64,000 nucleotides of DNA from Anastrepha obliqua (GCF_027943255.1 NC_072896.1:61584501-61648500); one strand, 5' to 3'; shown: positions 22,991 to 34,593, numbered from the stretch's first letter. Notes: a model not told the origin generated them from the sequence alone. Numbers and translations are program-made.

Positions 22991-24665
22991 CAGTGAGTCA
23001 ATAAAGTTTAAGTACACCTTGTTATTTCTTACAAACACTAAGAATTATCATAGTTATGTAAAAGAAAACTTCATGCAATATCTTTGTATCATTAAAAGAG
23101 TACATTGTTGTCATGAAAACCGGGTTTTTTGTTGTTCCCGTTATACATTTTAGATGCATACGTAAAATAACCCTCAATGAGCGCTAAAATTACGCAAAAA
23201 AAGTTTAAGTACAACACGCAAATATGTATTGTTGCGTTGTTGTTTTTGTAAAAATAACGGATTTAAATTTGTTTGGGTTTTAGCAAACAAGTGTAGAAAT
23301 GCGTTTGAAGCATTTTATTATTGATAATTTGTACATTTGTATACAGGCGCTAGTTCAAAGTGGACGAAATGGGAAAAGGTAAAGAAATATCGATGGAAAT
23401 AAGAAAACTGATCATCAAATTGTATTTGGAAAAAAAATCATTGAGTGAAATTGGAAGAATTGTTGGAAAAACACATTCTAGCGTACAAAATATTATTAAC
23501 TTTCACAACAGCAATGGAAATGTGCAAAAGAAACCACGTTCTGGTCGTCCAAAAAAAATTTCCGAACGGGAAGAGAGATATATTTTGAATGCCATCAAAG
23601 CTGATCCCAAAAAATCTGCTCCAAAAATACGTGATGAATTGCTACAAGGAACTGCAACAAGCGTCAATCCTCAGACCATTAGAAATGTACTTCATAAAGC
23701 TGGTTACAATGGAAGAGTTCCACGTAGAAAGCCTCTAATATCACCTATTAATAAAAAAAACGTTTGGATTTTGTAAAGGAGCACTTAGAAAAGCCAGATT
23801 TCTTTTGGGATAACGTATTATTTAGCGATGAATCTAAATATAATATTTATGGACCGGATGGAGCGACAAAAATATGGAGAAAGCCTAATGAGGAGATGCA
23901 GATAAAAAATTTAATACCGACTGTCAAACACGGTGGCGGTAACATAATGATTTGGGGGTGTATGGCGGCAGCTGGTGTGGGTAAAATGGTCTTTATTGAA
24001 ACTACTATGGATAAGCATTCATATCTAAGCATTTTACGCAGCAACCTTAAGCAAAGTGCAACGCAATTGGGGCTCGCTGAAAATACATTTCTTTTTCAGC
24101 AGGATAACGACCCCAAGCACACGTCATATTTAGTTAAGGAATGGCTCCTTTACAACTGCAAACAACTGCATACTCCCCCACAATCACCGGACCTAAATCC
24201 CATTGAACATGTCTGGGATTTGTTAGAAAAAAGAATTCGGAAACATAATATAACCTCAAAGGGATCGCTTAAAAATGCGTTATCAGAGGAGTGGAGCAAA
24301 ATCGCAGAAAATGACACTAAAAGCTTAGTGAGAAGCATGCGTAGACGCTTACAAGCTGTTATCGATGCAGGTGGAGGACCAACAAAATATTAATTTATTC
24401 CACGTTTTTTGTTTTTGTTCTTTTTTTAATATTATTTATAAAGTGTACTTAAACTTTTTTTATGTGAAATCACGATAGTGCAAAGTTTTTTGTTTATTAT
24501 TTTTTAAAGCTAGTATGTAATGAATTGAAAATAATGATTTTATGTCCCTTACTTTATTTACAATGTGAAATATACAAGCTCTAATAAATTTTTATGTAAA
24601 TTGAATGAAACATATGAATTTTTTTATCTGACTGATGTGTGTACTTAAACTTTATTGACTCACTG
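22991..24665 (+). mobile_element. Tc1-like element, complete ends
   Basis: A 1675-bp element with perfect 27-bp inverted ends starting CAGTGAGTCAATAAAGTTTA. TA flanks both ends (22989-22990, 24666-24667). The left end lies in the ATATATA that borders the 20692-22985 element, so it inserted at that element's edge. One transposase gene on the plus strand. Confidence 0.95.
23369..24393 (+). pseudogene. Tc1-like transposase with a 1-nt frameshift
   Basis: The Met at 23369 (MGKGKEISMEIRKLIIKLYL) was chosen over an upstream GTG. The N-terminal paired-like helix-turn-helix region runs through GKTHSSVQNII and GRPKK, then a second DNA-binding helix region (KIRDELL, INPQTIRNVL-like). At the A8 run ending 23760 the frame stops within five codons. 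With one more A it would continue as RLDFVKEHLEKPDFFWDNV. The catalytic part has SDES, QQDNDPKH and SPDLNPIEHVWD. I count 33 residues between the second D and the E, one fewer than the usual DD34E. No other defect seen, so the break may be a homopolymer sequencing error. Confidence 0.92.
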
Positions 24666-24868
24666 TATTATAATATTTTACTGTACTTAATAACTCAACT
24701 GTTTTAACAGCTGCTATCTGTATGCAAAATTTCGTTCATATCCGTTCAACCGTTTTCATGAAAGTGAGTTACAAACATCCAAACTTACAAATCCACAAAC
24801 ATACAAATTTTCACATCTCTTATGTATAGATAAGAATCATTTGGTTCGTGAATGTGCATATGTAACCT

Positions 24869-24878
24869 CAGTGGCGTA
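24869..24878 (+). repeat. candidate hAT left terminal sequence
   Basis: CAGTGGCGTA matches the usual start of hAT elements and lies just before the hAT relic at 24889-25700. No matching right end found. Confidence 0.4.
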
Positions 24879-24888
24879 ACAATAGGGT

Positions 24889-25700
24889 GGCATGGGTGGC
24901 GGTATCCTCAATGCAGCCTCTAAAGCACTTCAGTCTAAAGCCACCGATCTTTCAAATGCCGTAAAACGTTTGAAAATCTGCCTAGAAGTATTGGAAAGGT
25001 ATCGACATGAATTTGAAAATTTGAAGATGGAAGCAAATAGTGTAGTTGAAAAATGGTCCATCACCCCTGAATTTTCTAATAGTCGTCAGAAGAAGGTAAA
25101 ACGCCATTTTGACGAGCTCTGCGAAGATGAGCGCCTCCAAGATCCGGAAAGTTTGTTCAGAGTGAATATATTTTATCGAGTATTGGACACCATTATAAAC
25201 CAACTGAAATCGCGTTTCATTTCAATGAATGAAATTGTTTCAATGTTTTACAGCCTTCCACGTTAAAAGTTTTAAATGACACTGATCTATTAAAAAATGC
25301 TCTAGAATTTGTTGAGATTTATAAAAAAAGCATATCTGAATCATTTGGCAGAGAAATTCTAAGTTTTCGATCCACCTTCAGATACGAAATAGAAAAATTG
25401 TCGTGTATTAGAGACCTTGCTGATTTATTAATAATAAAAAATTATTTTATGTCTTGCAGCTTTCCCGAAGTCTACATTGCATTAATGTTATTTCTCACAA
25501 TTCCTGTGACTACAGCTAGTGCTGAACGATTTTCAAAACTAAAATTGATAAAGACTTATTTAAGAAACTCTATGAGACAAGATAGGTTATGTAACTTGGC
25601 TATTCTGTCTATTGAAAATTCTATGGCCCGAATTCTAAATTTCGATGATGTTATAGACATTTTTGCGGAACAGAAATCTCGAAAAAAAGATGTTTATTAA
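24889..25700 (+). pseudogene. hAT transposase C-terminal half (ZMYM/DUF4371 type)
   Basis: A plus-strand frame from about 24889 to 25266 (KRHFDELCEDERLQDPESLF) shifts near 25250 and continues through 25700. The C-terminal hAT dimerisation domain reads TIPVTTASAERFSKLKLIKT and continues with YLRNSMRQDRLCNLAILSIE. The zinc-finger and catalytic N-terminal parts are missing. This is a different, better-preserved copy than the relic at 3266. Confidence 0.85.
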
Positions 25701-26440
25701 TAAATTATTGCAATTAAATTGTTGTTTTGTTTATTAAAATCATTTGTTGAAATAAAATTTGTTTCTTTTAATCAAACTGAGTACAAGGTGGCGATTTTTA
25801 TTGATAGGGCCAATAAACCAATCTTTCTTTATTGTATTATTGCTTACAAGGGCAAGGTTTGTACGAAAGAAATTTTCCGCGCCAGAGTCGAGTTATTTCT
25901 AAATATCTTATTTAAAATCCAATTTGGTTTATATTCGATACATATTATATAATAAATGTGTTTTTTTACGCGCAAATGCGTCTGCGCTTAAAATTCATAT
26001 GAGATGACAACGGCAATGTTTTATATGCTCTTATGAAATCGTTGCAGATAAAATTAGTGCTACCAAGTTTTGTTATTTAGTTTTTATCGGCTTTTTGCAC
26101 TCTGCTTTATCGATCGTAAACTTTAAACGAAATGTCAACAGAGGATGCATACATTGAAACATACATATATACATTCTGAAAACAATTAAGATATGTGGTT
26201 TGGATCAATACACAATTTTCTAATAATTAAAGACTTTTCTTACCACTGGCCAACCTTTGTTGTGTTTGCTACCAGAGCATAAAGAACATGGCTAGATGAC
26301 ACCAGGGCCGAGTTATTACTAAAACAAGTCAAGTTATAACTAAAAACCGTATTTATGGTTTTCGCTAATTTTCGAATCACCAACTTTTACCCTTACAATC
26401 TAATTTATAGTCCAAAACGGCTTATATTTGTTATGTGTAT
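25701..26440. other. AT-rich intergenic
   Basis: Two copies of a short motif CCAGAGTCGAGTTATTTCTA / CCAGGGCCGAGTTATTACTA occur at about 25883 and 26304 (see findings). No gene recognised. Confidence 0.4.
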
Positions 26441-26454
26441 TTTAATTTGATTTT

Positions 26455-26990
26455 CCGGGCAGAACTGGTAGAAAGTTATCAAGTTCATTGCCTTTTGCGC
26501 AAAACAAGAAATCAACTTCTGCGACTGCTGCACCATTGCTAGAAGGTGGACGAACAGCTTATTCTGCGCTTAACTACTGAATTCGCAAACAACAGATGAA
26601 CCGACTTACAATATTTCCAAAACATCTTCAAGGAGTACTGAATAGCAAAATAATCGCTTGATTGAATTAAAAAAATTGCGGTATAATCAGAACCTCTTTG
26701 GAGATACGATGATACTAGCCGGATATTTTCGCCAAAAGCTGCCACTGATGCTAAGATGAACACCTGCTGATGAAATAAATGCTTGCTTGTTGTAATCGAA
26801 TTTGTGGAGATAACATATGTAAGTTAAAACTCTCAAGCTAAGCATAAATATGCGAGTTGAATTACAAAACCACCAAACGGCGGACGTATTTTGCACACAA
26901 TTAATTAAAGGAAAAAGTTCAGTGTGACGATTTCGCTAGCTTCAGCCAAGATGCTGCAATTGAGGGGAGCCACACCCAGCTAATTATCGC
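26455..26990 (+). pseudogene. Helitron PIF1-type helicase relic
   Basis: The plus strand reads LLEGGRTAYSAL, SQTTDEPTYNISKTSS, NQNLFGDTMILAGYFRQKLP, TPADEINACLL, then LSINMRVELQNHQTADVF. These are helicase motifs in the correct order with stops and frameshifts. The D of the Walker B-like LAGDFRQ block is Y here. About 640 bp downstream on the same strand lies an endonuclease-like segment and a repeat terminus, so all three may be parts of one Helentron-type element. Confidence 0.83.
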
Positions 26991-27502
26991 GATTGCATCA
27001 TTACAAAATATTAGATCTAGAAAATTGTCCCTGATAAATCAAAGACGAGCGAAAAAACTCTCCTTGCTGGGAATAAAGCTATCACATTTTTACCAACTTC
27101 TACTAAAGCAGTGACCAATGCACAAATAACGAATACACTCGCTCGAAATGTTACCCCAGAAAAGTCAGATGCATTGTCATTGGTCTTATCAAAACCATAT
27201 AAATAGAAGAGGTTTTCAAAGTTTTTAAACTGTGCTTGGGTGCCTTGGAAAACAACATGCAATTTTTAGATTATGACTAAATGTCTTATATTTTTTTAAA
27301 GAAAAAAATTATACACGTTCGATGAAATATACAGAGTCGTAAGCACCACAGAAAGCGCTATGGAAAAGAAAAAAGTGTGTTCAGCCTAAGTATGGCACGA
27401 AGGGCTCCTCCAAAAGCTTAAGTCCATACTGCAAGGTGCACTCATCATATCTTAATGATATGAACTTGTGCTTAAAAATCGAAAATGCATATTTGCCTCT
27501 AA

Positions 27503-28222
27503 AAAAAGAGGTTGTCTGTAAATTCGGTTTACTGAAGATAGTTTAAAGTGACAACGTCATAAGAAAATACTGATGTAAGGGTTGCAATTTTTAATTTTAT
27601 TTGTTTGATAGATATTTTGTATGGAGGTAAATGGAATCGCAATGGAATAAGTCAAGTTACATTTACACAAACGTGAAAAATTACGAAACATTTATGAAAT
27701 TCATGAAAGATATGTTCAATTTCGATTGTGCATCAGACGTTAATAAGTCAACAACACTAAGAGGCACCATCATCGATTTGACTGTTTCAATACACATTAC
27801 ACTCGAAACACTCCCTTTCATTTCCTACTTTACCTATCATCGTCCTATTCTATCCTATAAATTAATAATAAAAACATTAAAACAACAGGTATTATTAACA
27901 ACTAGTCGTCACTAATTATAAATTCGGTAAGGATGATGATGATAAAATTGGTTTTATTTTAAATTCTTCAAGTAAATCAAATTAATAATCCTCATAGAGA
28001 AATGGTTCATTACCATTCACACAGAAAAATATGCTCACTCAACTAGGTGAGCGCCAGATGTCGAACGTTGCCGAACGCAGGGACCGATTGTGCCTCTTTG
28101 TCGTTCGTTCCGCGCTCTCGCTTGCAGTTCAAGCAAGGTAACGCCGCATGAGCAAGATAACGCCGCATTTTTTGGTGCGTGCAGCCGGCTACATCGAATT
28201 ATAAGACGTTATCACGTTAAAT
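27503..28222 (+). mobile_element. Helentron-like terminal module, copy 1
   Basis: The start region (AAAGAGGTTGTCTGTAAA..., with palindrome TTTAAAGTGACAACGTC at 27542-27558) and the end (GACGTTATCACGTTAAA at 28205-28221) are inverted relatives. The same start, middle and end blocks recur in reverse orientation at 50746-52440. The right part carries GTAACGCCGCATGAGCAAG-type iterons at about 28138-28170. The classification as Helentron-like rests on the adjacent helicase and endonuclease-like relics and on the asymmetric ends. Confidence 0.65.
27631..27915 (+). pseudogene. endonuclease-like C-terminal fragment linked to PIF1/Helitron proteins
   Basis: A 94-codon open frame with STTLRGTIIDLTVSIHIT and YFTYHRPILSY. 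From memory, insect PIF1/Helitron-associated proteins end in a similar TTxxGTTIDxxFSR...SYFSYHKP block related to apurinic-type endonucleases. No start-side domain is present. The stop at 27913-27915 is followed by the 3' terminal module. Family assignment is tentative. Confidence 0.5.
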
Positions 28223-29220
28223 TGGTTATTAGAATCCTTTTAAATAATATATAATAGTTGCAATTGTACAACGCGTCGAAACAATGTATAAGAATCGTTA
28301 ATAAAAAAAACTGGCTTCATTTCATTTTGGTGGCGAAGAATAAGAATGTAGGTGATTTAGGTATCAATTACAATTATACCAGTCCTCGACAGCTGCTCGC
28401 TTTGAAAATACGTGTTTGACAATCTCCGTGCTTTTTGCGACGTTTTCCACGCAATATATATTACATCTGATATACGTGCACGTGTTTCGCTTGTAAATTT
28501 TCCGTTCGCATATCGTTAGTTATTAAGAAGTGTTTCACATACAAGTGCACCGACTGGGAAGATATACTAAACAGGGCCCCCGGGCCATGCTTTAGAAGCC
28601 ATCAGTCAAGAAATCATTTCGATTTCGGAACTACATACGTAATGGTAATCTTCTATTGCTACTTAAAAACAGCCAAATCGTTCAAATGTTTATTTCGGCG
28701 AAAAAACTTTCTGATGTCTGTGAAATTGTTGTCTGGACCGTCTCAAGACGAAAAGGTGGTCTTATCGAGCAAAAGTAAATTGATTCTTAATTTTGTATTA
28801 TTTTCACACATTTCCAAATTAAATTTGTGGCCTTTGTAATTGGTTACACTTCGAGTGCCGGACTCTGTCGGTACTATATGCTATCTTTAGTATTTCGGGT
28901 GTGCTGAATCCGAAAATCATGTTCCTTTTACCCCATCAGGTTAAGATATTGCGAAAAAATCATTGTTGGACTTATGCAAAAATCAGCATTTTTCAGCACA
29001 CATATTACTGCTAAAAAAGCAAATAATTTTCTTTCTAACGTTGGTAGCTTATCAAACATGATTATCGAATCTTCTATCGTAACTTGCATTACAATTAGCA
29101 TGAACAATATGGTACCTAAGGTATTACATCATTTTAATATTTAATCAATTCCAATAAGATAAGCTGATCGAAATCATATGAATATTGGTTGAATAACGGT
29201 TTAAATTAAATAAATTTTAT
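28223..29220. other. AT-rich intergenic
   Basis: An open frame at 28642-28839 (+) has no recognised domain. Nothing else seen. Confidence 0.4.
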
Positions 29221-29224
29221 TCAA

Positions 29225-29790
29225 CTCTTGGAAACTAACGCACCTGATCGATCACGCTGAAGGCTTCAGCAATAGCCCGCCATCATGTGAGTATGGTACC
29301 TTTCCTCCATAATTCTGATATCTTGGTGGAATCGTTCGCCTTGCTCTTCACTATAAGCGCCGAGGTTGTCAGGGAAATGGTCCAAGTGACTGTGCAAATA
29401 ATGTACTTTAATGCTCATACGAGTATTACAGCCAAGTTTTTTTTAAGTTTAAATCCATGTTTCCGACTGCTGCTTCGTAATTAGTATGATTATGTATGAT
29501 TACCGAGAAAATTCTGCACGACTAATACGACGGATAATCAAGCGCGTTTCTCTCTTCCTGCAATTTTTTTTTTGTTTTTGGTGAAATTAGCATCTTTCGT
29601 GATTAATCTTATTTGGGGCCGTCAAAAATGCCAGCTCTTATGTTCTGCAGTTTTAAGTAACCGAAACACTTTTCTTCTTTATTCAGAGCTTTCGTAAATA
29701 GCTTCATGAGCCCAAGTTTGATATGCAGAGGTGGAAGAATAATTTTTTATTTGTTGATCAAAGGTTCGTTGGTGGTATATGGTAAAAACT
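29225..29790 (-). pseudogene. relic of a widespread insect repeat protein of unknown function
   Basis: The minus strand reads LGLMKLFTKALNKEEKCFGY, AGIFDGPQIRLITKDANF, then LHSHLDHFPDNLGAYSEEQG followed by ERFHQDIRIMEERY. I remember a repeated arthropod protein family with the same HSHLDFFPxNLGxxSEEQGERFHQD core, usually annotated as uncharacterised. Frameshifts and stops break it here. The function and transposon class are unknown to me. Confidence 0.7.
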
Positions 29791-29889
29791 TTTGAATAAT
29801 TTTTTCAACTTATCGATACAAAAAACAATCAAAATACATTTTTCAAAATTTTATTTAAATTTAACATGAGCAAACATCCCTTTTAAAAT

Positions 29890-30520
29890 TTTTACTTACT
29901 CGCACCAGCGGTGAGATTACAGGTCTTCAGGTGCTCAACCCATTTGGTTCGCTTATGTTGGTTTACCAGTTGTCGGATCTCCAAATTGAGATTCCTTATG
30001 CGGGGATCCCCGGGATCGACCTGGCATAGGTGGTCACGCTCGTTTGCTAAACTGGCTGCTTCGGCTGGGAAATTGGGACGGATGTCCTTAAGGCTTCCAG
30101 CGGGAATGAAGCGAGCCGCAGCGGCTGTGAGCCCCTTGCGGAATGCGCGTTCGCCCTCGCGCATATCAGTAGGGATGGGAAGACCGGCGAAGGTGTCTTC
30201 GGTGAATTCAGCAATGATATCCTGCCGTGCAGCAGGTGACAGGGGGTATGTAGATATTATAAATTTCGAGCTCCGCATCGCCTGACCTTACAGCTATACC
30301 TTGACATTCTAAGATGCCATCCCTGCAGTCGATGCCTTCATCGATGAGACGATTCTGCACTGTGTGGTGGACTATGAACGCTAGGGTGGTGCGCAGGCCG
30401 GAACATCTCCGAAAGTGACACCAGCCATTGCAAGAACTGCATTTGTCTGATGCAAGTTCCCACATACCGTGTGGACCACTTCCTATGAGACTTAAGGCCT
30501 GAACAGGTCACCCGAGTCAT
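29890..30520 (-). pseudogene. Jockey-clade LINE ORF2 N-terminal relic
   Basis: The minus strand starts with a zinc region (CSSCNGWCHFRRCSGLR, about 30450). It continues into the endonuclease fold (LAFIVHHTVQNRL, ECQGIAVRSGDAELEIYNIY), then by deletion into the pre-RT linker at 30278-29892 (ANERDHLCQVDPGDPRIRNL and KRTKWVEHLKTCNL). The linker frame is open for 128 codons. The core endonuclease and all of the RT are missing. Confidence 0.8.
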
Positions 30521-30739
30521 TCCGGTACGTAGAACCGGCTGCCGTGGGAATGGAATGTGATCTAAAGTTGCGGTTTCATCACAAAAGGGGCAATTGGCTG
30601 GCAGCGTACGTTGGAGGAGGTGTGCATGTGTAAGAATAGTATGGCCCAGACGTAGGCGCGAGTATGGTTTGAGAACTTTTAATAGAAGGTCGGAAGGAAG
30701 TGATATTTTGATCTAGATGGATTTAAGAAAGCGCAGTGG

Positions 30740-31440
30740 TGGTGGAGACTGAAAGAAGATTAGCATTTTTCGTGAAAAAGATAACATCGTCGGCGTAGAG
30801 CTGACATTCTATACTGGTATAGTTCGGTGACAGCTTGGCAATTTCATCAAACGCTATTATTAAAAGAAGCACGGAGAGTGGTGACCCTTGTGGCGTTCTA
30901 GAGAATGATATACGTTTACAATGATTGAGGCAAAGCTATTTATTCTCATTCTGCATTTTCTGTTAGTGAGAAAACTTCTAACAAAGTTTATAATTTTGGA
31001 ACCAACCTTCAACATAGGTAATTGTTTCAAAATGATATGCACTCCGATTCGGTCGAAAGCCTTCTCCAAATCGATTGCTAAAAGTGAAACATGGTTTCTT
31101 GACAACAGTGCGATTTTGATGACACAATCAAGGTGCAAAAGAACATCAATTGTGCCACTGCCTTTTTTATATGCAACCTGGTTAGAACTAATAACTTTGT
31201 TGTTCTTAGAATACCACATCAACCTACATATTTGCAACCAGTTTTTCCATTAGTTTACCCAGGCATGATAAAAGAGTGATGGGCCTATAGCTTTCAACAG
31301 AAGTAGGAGGTTGATTGAGTCTCAAAATTGGTACGATATAGGAAGTTTTCTACCCTTGAGGGTAAAAGCCGTAGTCAAGGATTTGATTATACAAATTAAT
31401 TAGTCTATATTTCATGCATTTTTAAGCCATCAACGATTTC
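30740..31440 (-). pseudogene. I-clade LINE reverse transcriptase relic
   Basis: The minus strand reads ESYRPITLLSCLGKLMEKLV and SNQVAYKKGSGTIDVLLHLD, then SLLAIDLEKAFDRI and YADDVIFF. The catalytic YADD is intact (30786-30797). One long open stretch (31237-30860) survives, but frameshifts flank it. Confidence 0.85.
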
Positions 31441-31517
31441 TGAATAGGTTAGGTTTAAGAAAGGGGCAAATATGGTGCCTTTCACACAGTTTAAATTTGT
31501 TTGATAAGACACATTAA

Positions 31518-31872
31518 TTAAACATATACCGGGAAGAAGTTTTGAAGACATGAATTTCTCAGTGATTTTTCTTCATTCTTAGTAAGCACTAAGAGGCTTC
31601 CATGACGCATCTCAGAAATGGAAATTTTGTCCTTGCTGATAGCTAATATATGTAGCTTTGTGAACTGCAAAGCAGGAATAATTGGATAATGGGTTTGTTT
31701 TTTCACTTGACTTTATCACAATAAATTTAAGATCGTCGGTTTTCGCAAAAACAATTGAAAGTAGTTCGGGGTATGATTCTCGAGTTTTGTTGGGTTTTTT
31801 ACGCTTGCTATGAACACCAGGAGAAAGTAGGACGAACCTGTTTTCCTTAGGTGAGGATGCCCCAAGGGGCAT
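31518..31872 (-). pseudogene. LINE ORF1 (gag-like) fragment
   Basis: Two overlapping frames carry LKFIVIKSSEKTNPLS and ISEMRHGSLLVLTKNEEKSL, the RRM-like gag pattern of I-type LINE ORF1 proteins (RDGSLLxxTKN). A frameshift near 31615 separates them. Confidence 0.65.
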
Positions 31873-32027
31873 TGTTTCACACCTTTATAATAACACTAAG
31901 CCCTCGGAGATCACTCACGGGCAATTTAAGTTGATTTTTTAATGGGTTTACGTAGGTAAACGAATAGGAATGCAAAGCGAGTACAACTACTACAAAGCGG
32001 AAGAGATAGTGACTTACGCAACGAATG

Positions 32028-33083
32028 TTAGTCGATGACTGCATCAAAATTTATTTTGTCACTTTCAAAATAGACTCCATTCGAAGCAATACACTTATGC
32101 CAAAGATTATTCCAGTAATCAAAGCACCCCTCAAACGCTTTTGAAGAAATCTTCTTCAGCTCCTTTAGCGAATTTTCTTTAATGACCTCTATCGACTCAA
32201 AGCGCCGTCCGCGGAGTGGCAATTTAAGTTTTGGGAAAAGCAAAAAGTCACAGGTAGCTAAATCCAGTATATACGGAGGTTGATCGATGGTATTTGTCGA
32301 GTTTTTGGTCAAAAAAGTGTTCACAATATGAGCCTTGTGAGACGGTGCGTGATCATGTTGTAAGATCCATGAGTTTTCTTTCCATAAATGGGGCCGTTTC
32401 CTACACACATTCTCTCTCAAATGTCGCATAACTTCCAAATAATATTCTTTATTTACCGTAGAACCATTTGGAACGATTTCTGAGTGTACAACACCATAAT
32501 AATCAAAGAAAACGAGTAGCATGACTTACACTTTTGACGTACTTTGACGTGGGTTTTTGGGTTTCGGCTCATGTGAATAGCGCCATTCAGCCGCCTCTTG
32601 ACTGGTTTGAATGTCAAACTCATTTACCCACGTCTCATCACCTGTTATGATGCGCTGGATAAACGTTGGGTTCGAATTCACTTGCTCAAGCAAGTCTTCA
32701 GCTACCTTCTTCCGATGAATTTTTTGAAAGAAATTCAGCTCTCTTGGAACGAGTCGAGCAGTCACGCGTCTCATGTTCAATTGATGGTGTAAAATGTTAC
32801 GAATTGGTACCTCTCTCAAACTTAAATGATGGTTCTCCAGCACCATTTCCCCGACTTTGTCGACGTTTTCATCCGTTGAAGACGTTGATGGGCGACCAGA
32901 TCGGGGCGAATCTTCCACGACTTCTCGGCCCTCTGCAAAGGCCTTATACCACTCGTAGAGCCGTGTTTTTGATAAAGCACACTTGCCATAGGCTTTCTGT
33001 AACATTTTCAACGATTCGGCACACGAAATCCTGTTCAAAACACACAATTTAAGACAAATTCTTTGTTCGATATTTTTATTCAT
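32028..33083 (-). pseudogene. mariner transposase with one nonsense codon
   Basis: Begins at the Met at 33083 (MNKNIEQRICLKLCVLNRIS). It has a helix-turn-helix half (TRLYEWYKAFAEGREVVEDS, SGRPSTSSTDENV), LVPRELNF, and a first catalytic aspartate in ITGDETWV. At 32526-32528 a TAA sits where a Lys codon is expected (SKV-stop-VML), and the same frame continues FFDYYGVVHSE to a stop at 32028. The second D is in QHDHAPSH (N changed to H) and the third in LATCDF (P changed to T), so the motifs are also drifting. It is the same family as the long-TIR element at 7520. I could not define its terminal repeats. Confidence 0.9.
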
Positions 33084-33222
33084 AGTGAACATCGCAGAAT
33101 GCACCTGCGGTTGACTGATATAAGTAAAGGCCAAAAATAAGCTAATTGACAGATCGCACTCAAACTCTGCGACACTATAGAGGACAGTTATACAAACATT
33201 CCAGCAAAACAAATTTAGACAT

Positions 33223-33545
33223 ATGTGCTACGCGCGCTTTTTAAATGAACAATTCCCGATATTTTTTTTGACAGAATGTAAATTTATTCAATGTAATATT
33301 TTCGAAGTTGTCAGAAATGGATCATTAGATGGTGGTTGTCATTTAGTGTTAAGTCAAAAATTATTAAAAATAATTATTAAAACTAATAGAGAAAGTACAT
33401 CTGAGGGAAAGTCATGATGTACAAATACAAAATGTTTATCATTTGATTTGCAAAGAAAACTTCCGTGTCCAAAACTTTCTGTTTCGTTAACTTATTATAA
33501 GCGAAATATGTACGTAAACAACTTATAAATATATATGTATATAGT
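33223..33545. other. AT-rich intergenic
   Basis: No feature recognised. It should contain the right terminal repeat of the mariner at 32028-33083 if that element is complete. Confidence 0.35.
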
Positions 33546-33704
33546 TGACGCATGCACCCATTTAAGATATTTGGTCGAGCTTCTCGTCCTATTTGTGGCA
33601 TGTTAATGTTGTTCCCCGAATGGACGGGCCTACAATTTTAAGCCGACTCTGAACGGCAGATATTTTTTATGAAGAGCTTTTTCATGACAGAAATACACTC
33701 GTTT
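33546..33704 (-). repeat. tRNA-derived SINE, copy C, 5'-truncated and diverged
   Basis: Blocks TTTGGTCGAGCTTCTCGTCC, AAGCCGACTCTGAACGGCAG and GAGCTTTTTCATGACAGAAA are present. The tRNA head is missing. Confidence 0.8.
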
Positions 33705-34590
33705 TCAAAATGGGCTATAAAACTTCTTTAGATGATTATAAATTTCACGTTTCGAATCTTTCACCTAAAAGAGGAAGACCACCTCCATTATACCTTAAAC
33801 CTCTAACGGAAGAATAATTTAAAGATATGGATATTTGAAAATAAAGGTCGCATAATGTAAAATAATGTTTTAATTTATTCAAATGTAATTCATTAAATAT
33901 CTCGAAACAAAGTATATGTTATGACTTGGGCCACTTTCATAATTAGTGTTAGTTGCAGTATAAACCATTTACTTGTACTTAATGTACCTATGTAATTCGT
34001 AGCGTTAATTATAAAGCTTTATTACTCGAACGGAGATTTTCACGTACATGGGACAAAAACATATTTTCATATCAAGTATAGCCGACACTTTTAGAGTAAT
34101 GATATTAACTTAAACACAAAAGAAAAAATACTAATTCTAATCTGTTTAAAGCACATCAATCTAAACAGAATGTAAAGAGCGTGCGCAAAATGTCAGGAAA
34201 CGAAAAGTCAAAAATTTGTTCAATCGCTGTGCAGAGGAGCTTTCGTTGGCAGTTGAATAATAGTTCAATAAATTTTAAAAGCTATAAATAACATGTAGCT
34301 CACCAAAATGGGTAAAATTGATGAAATCTCTAATTGAAAAATCCGCCCATTTTAAAGCTAACAAAACAAAAAAATAAATATTACAACGCTGATGTGATTA
34401 ATAATTTCTTAATGCCCATTGGCAGTGTGCAGGAAGGCTTTTGATTTCATCGGATCCGGTACTAGAAGTTAGATTCTCACAAATAATTCAATATGTAATT
34501 TTTATTATAATTATAAGCATGGTATACTAATTTCACAAAAGTTATCATATCATTTGATAATTTTAACAAAATAGACCCGACTGAAATGGC
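33705..34590. other. AT-rich intergenic with a short coding-like scrap
   Basis: At 33715-33820 (+) a short frame reads SPKRGRPPPLYLKPLTEE, with no family assigned. The rest is AT-rich. Confidence 0.35.
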
Positions 34591-34593
34591 CAG

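Larger units (their letters stand above)
30520..31880 (-). mobile_element. I-clade LINE, internally deleted
   Basis: On the minus strand, pieces lie in element order: ORF1-like (31872-31518), reverse transcriptase (31440-30740), then an RNase H/zinc tail (30700-30520: RLRLGHTILTHAHLLQ, CPFCDETATLDHI). The endonuclease and part of RNase H are deleted. It ends where the Jockey relic starts. Confidence 0.75.

Noticed and set aside
29287..29484. Plus-strand frame of 65 codons
   Set aside because: The minus strand of this stretch encodes the recognisable HSHLDHFPDNLG-type relic.
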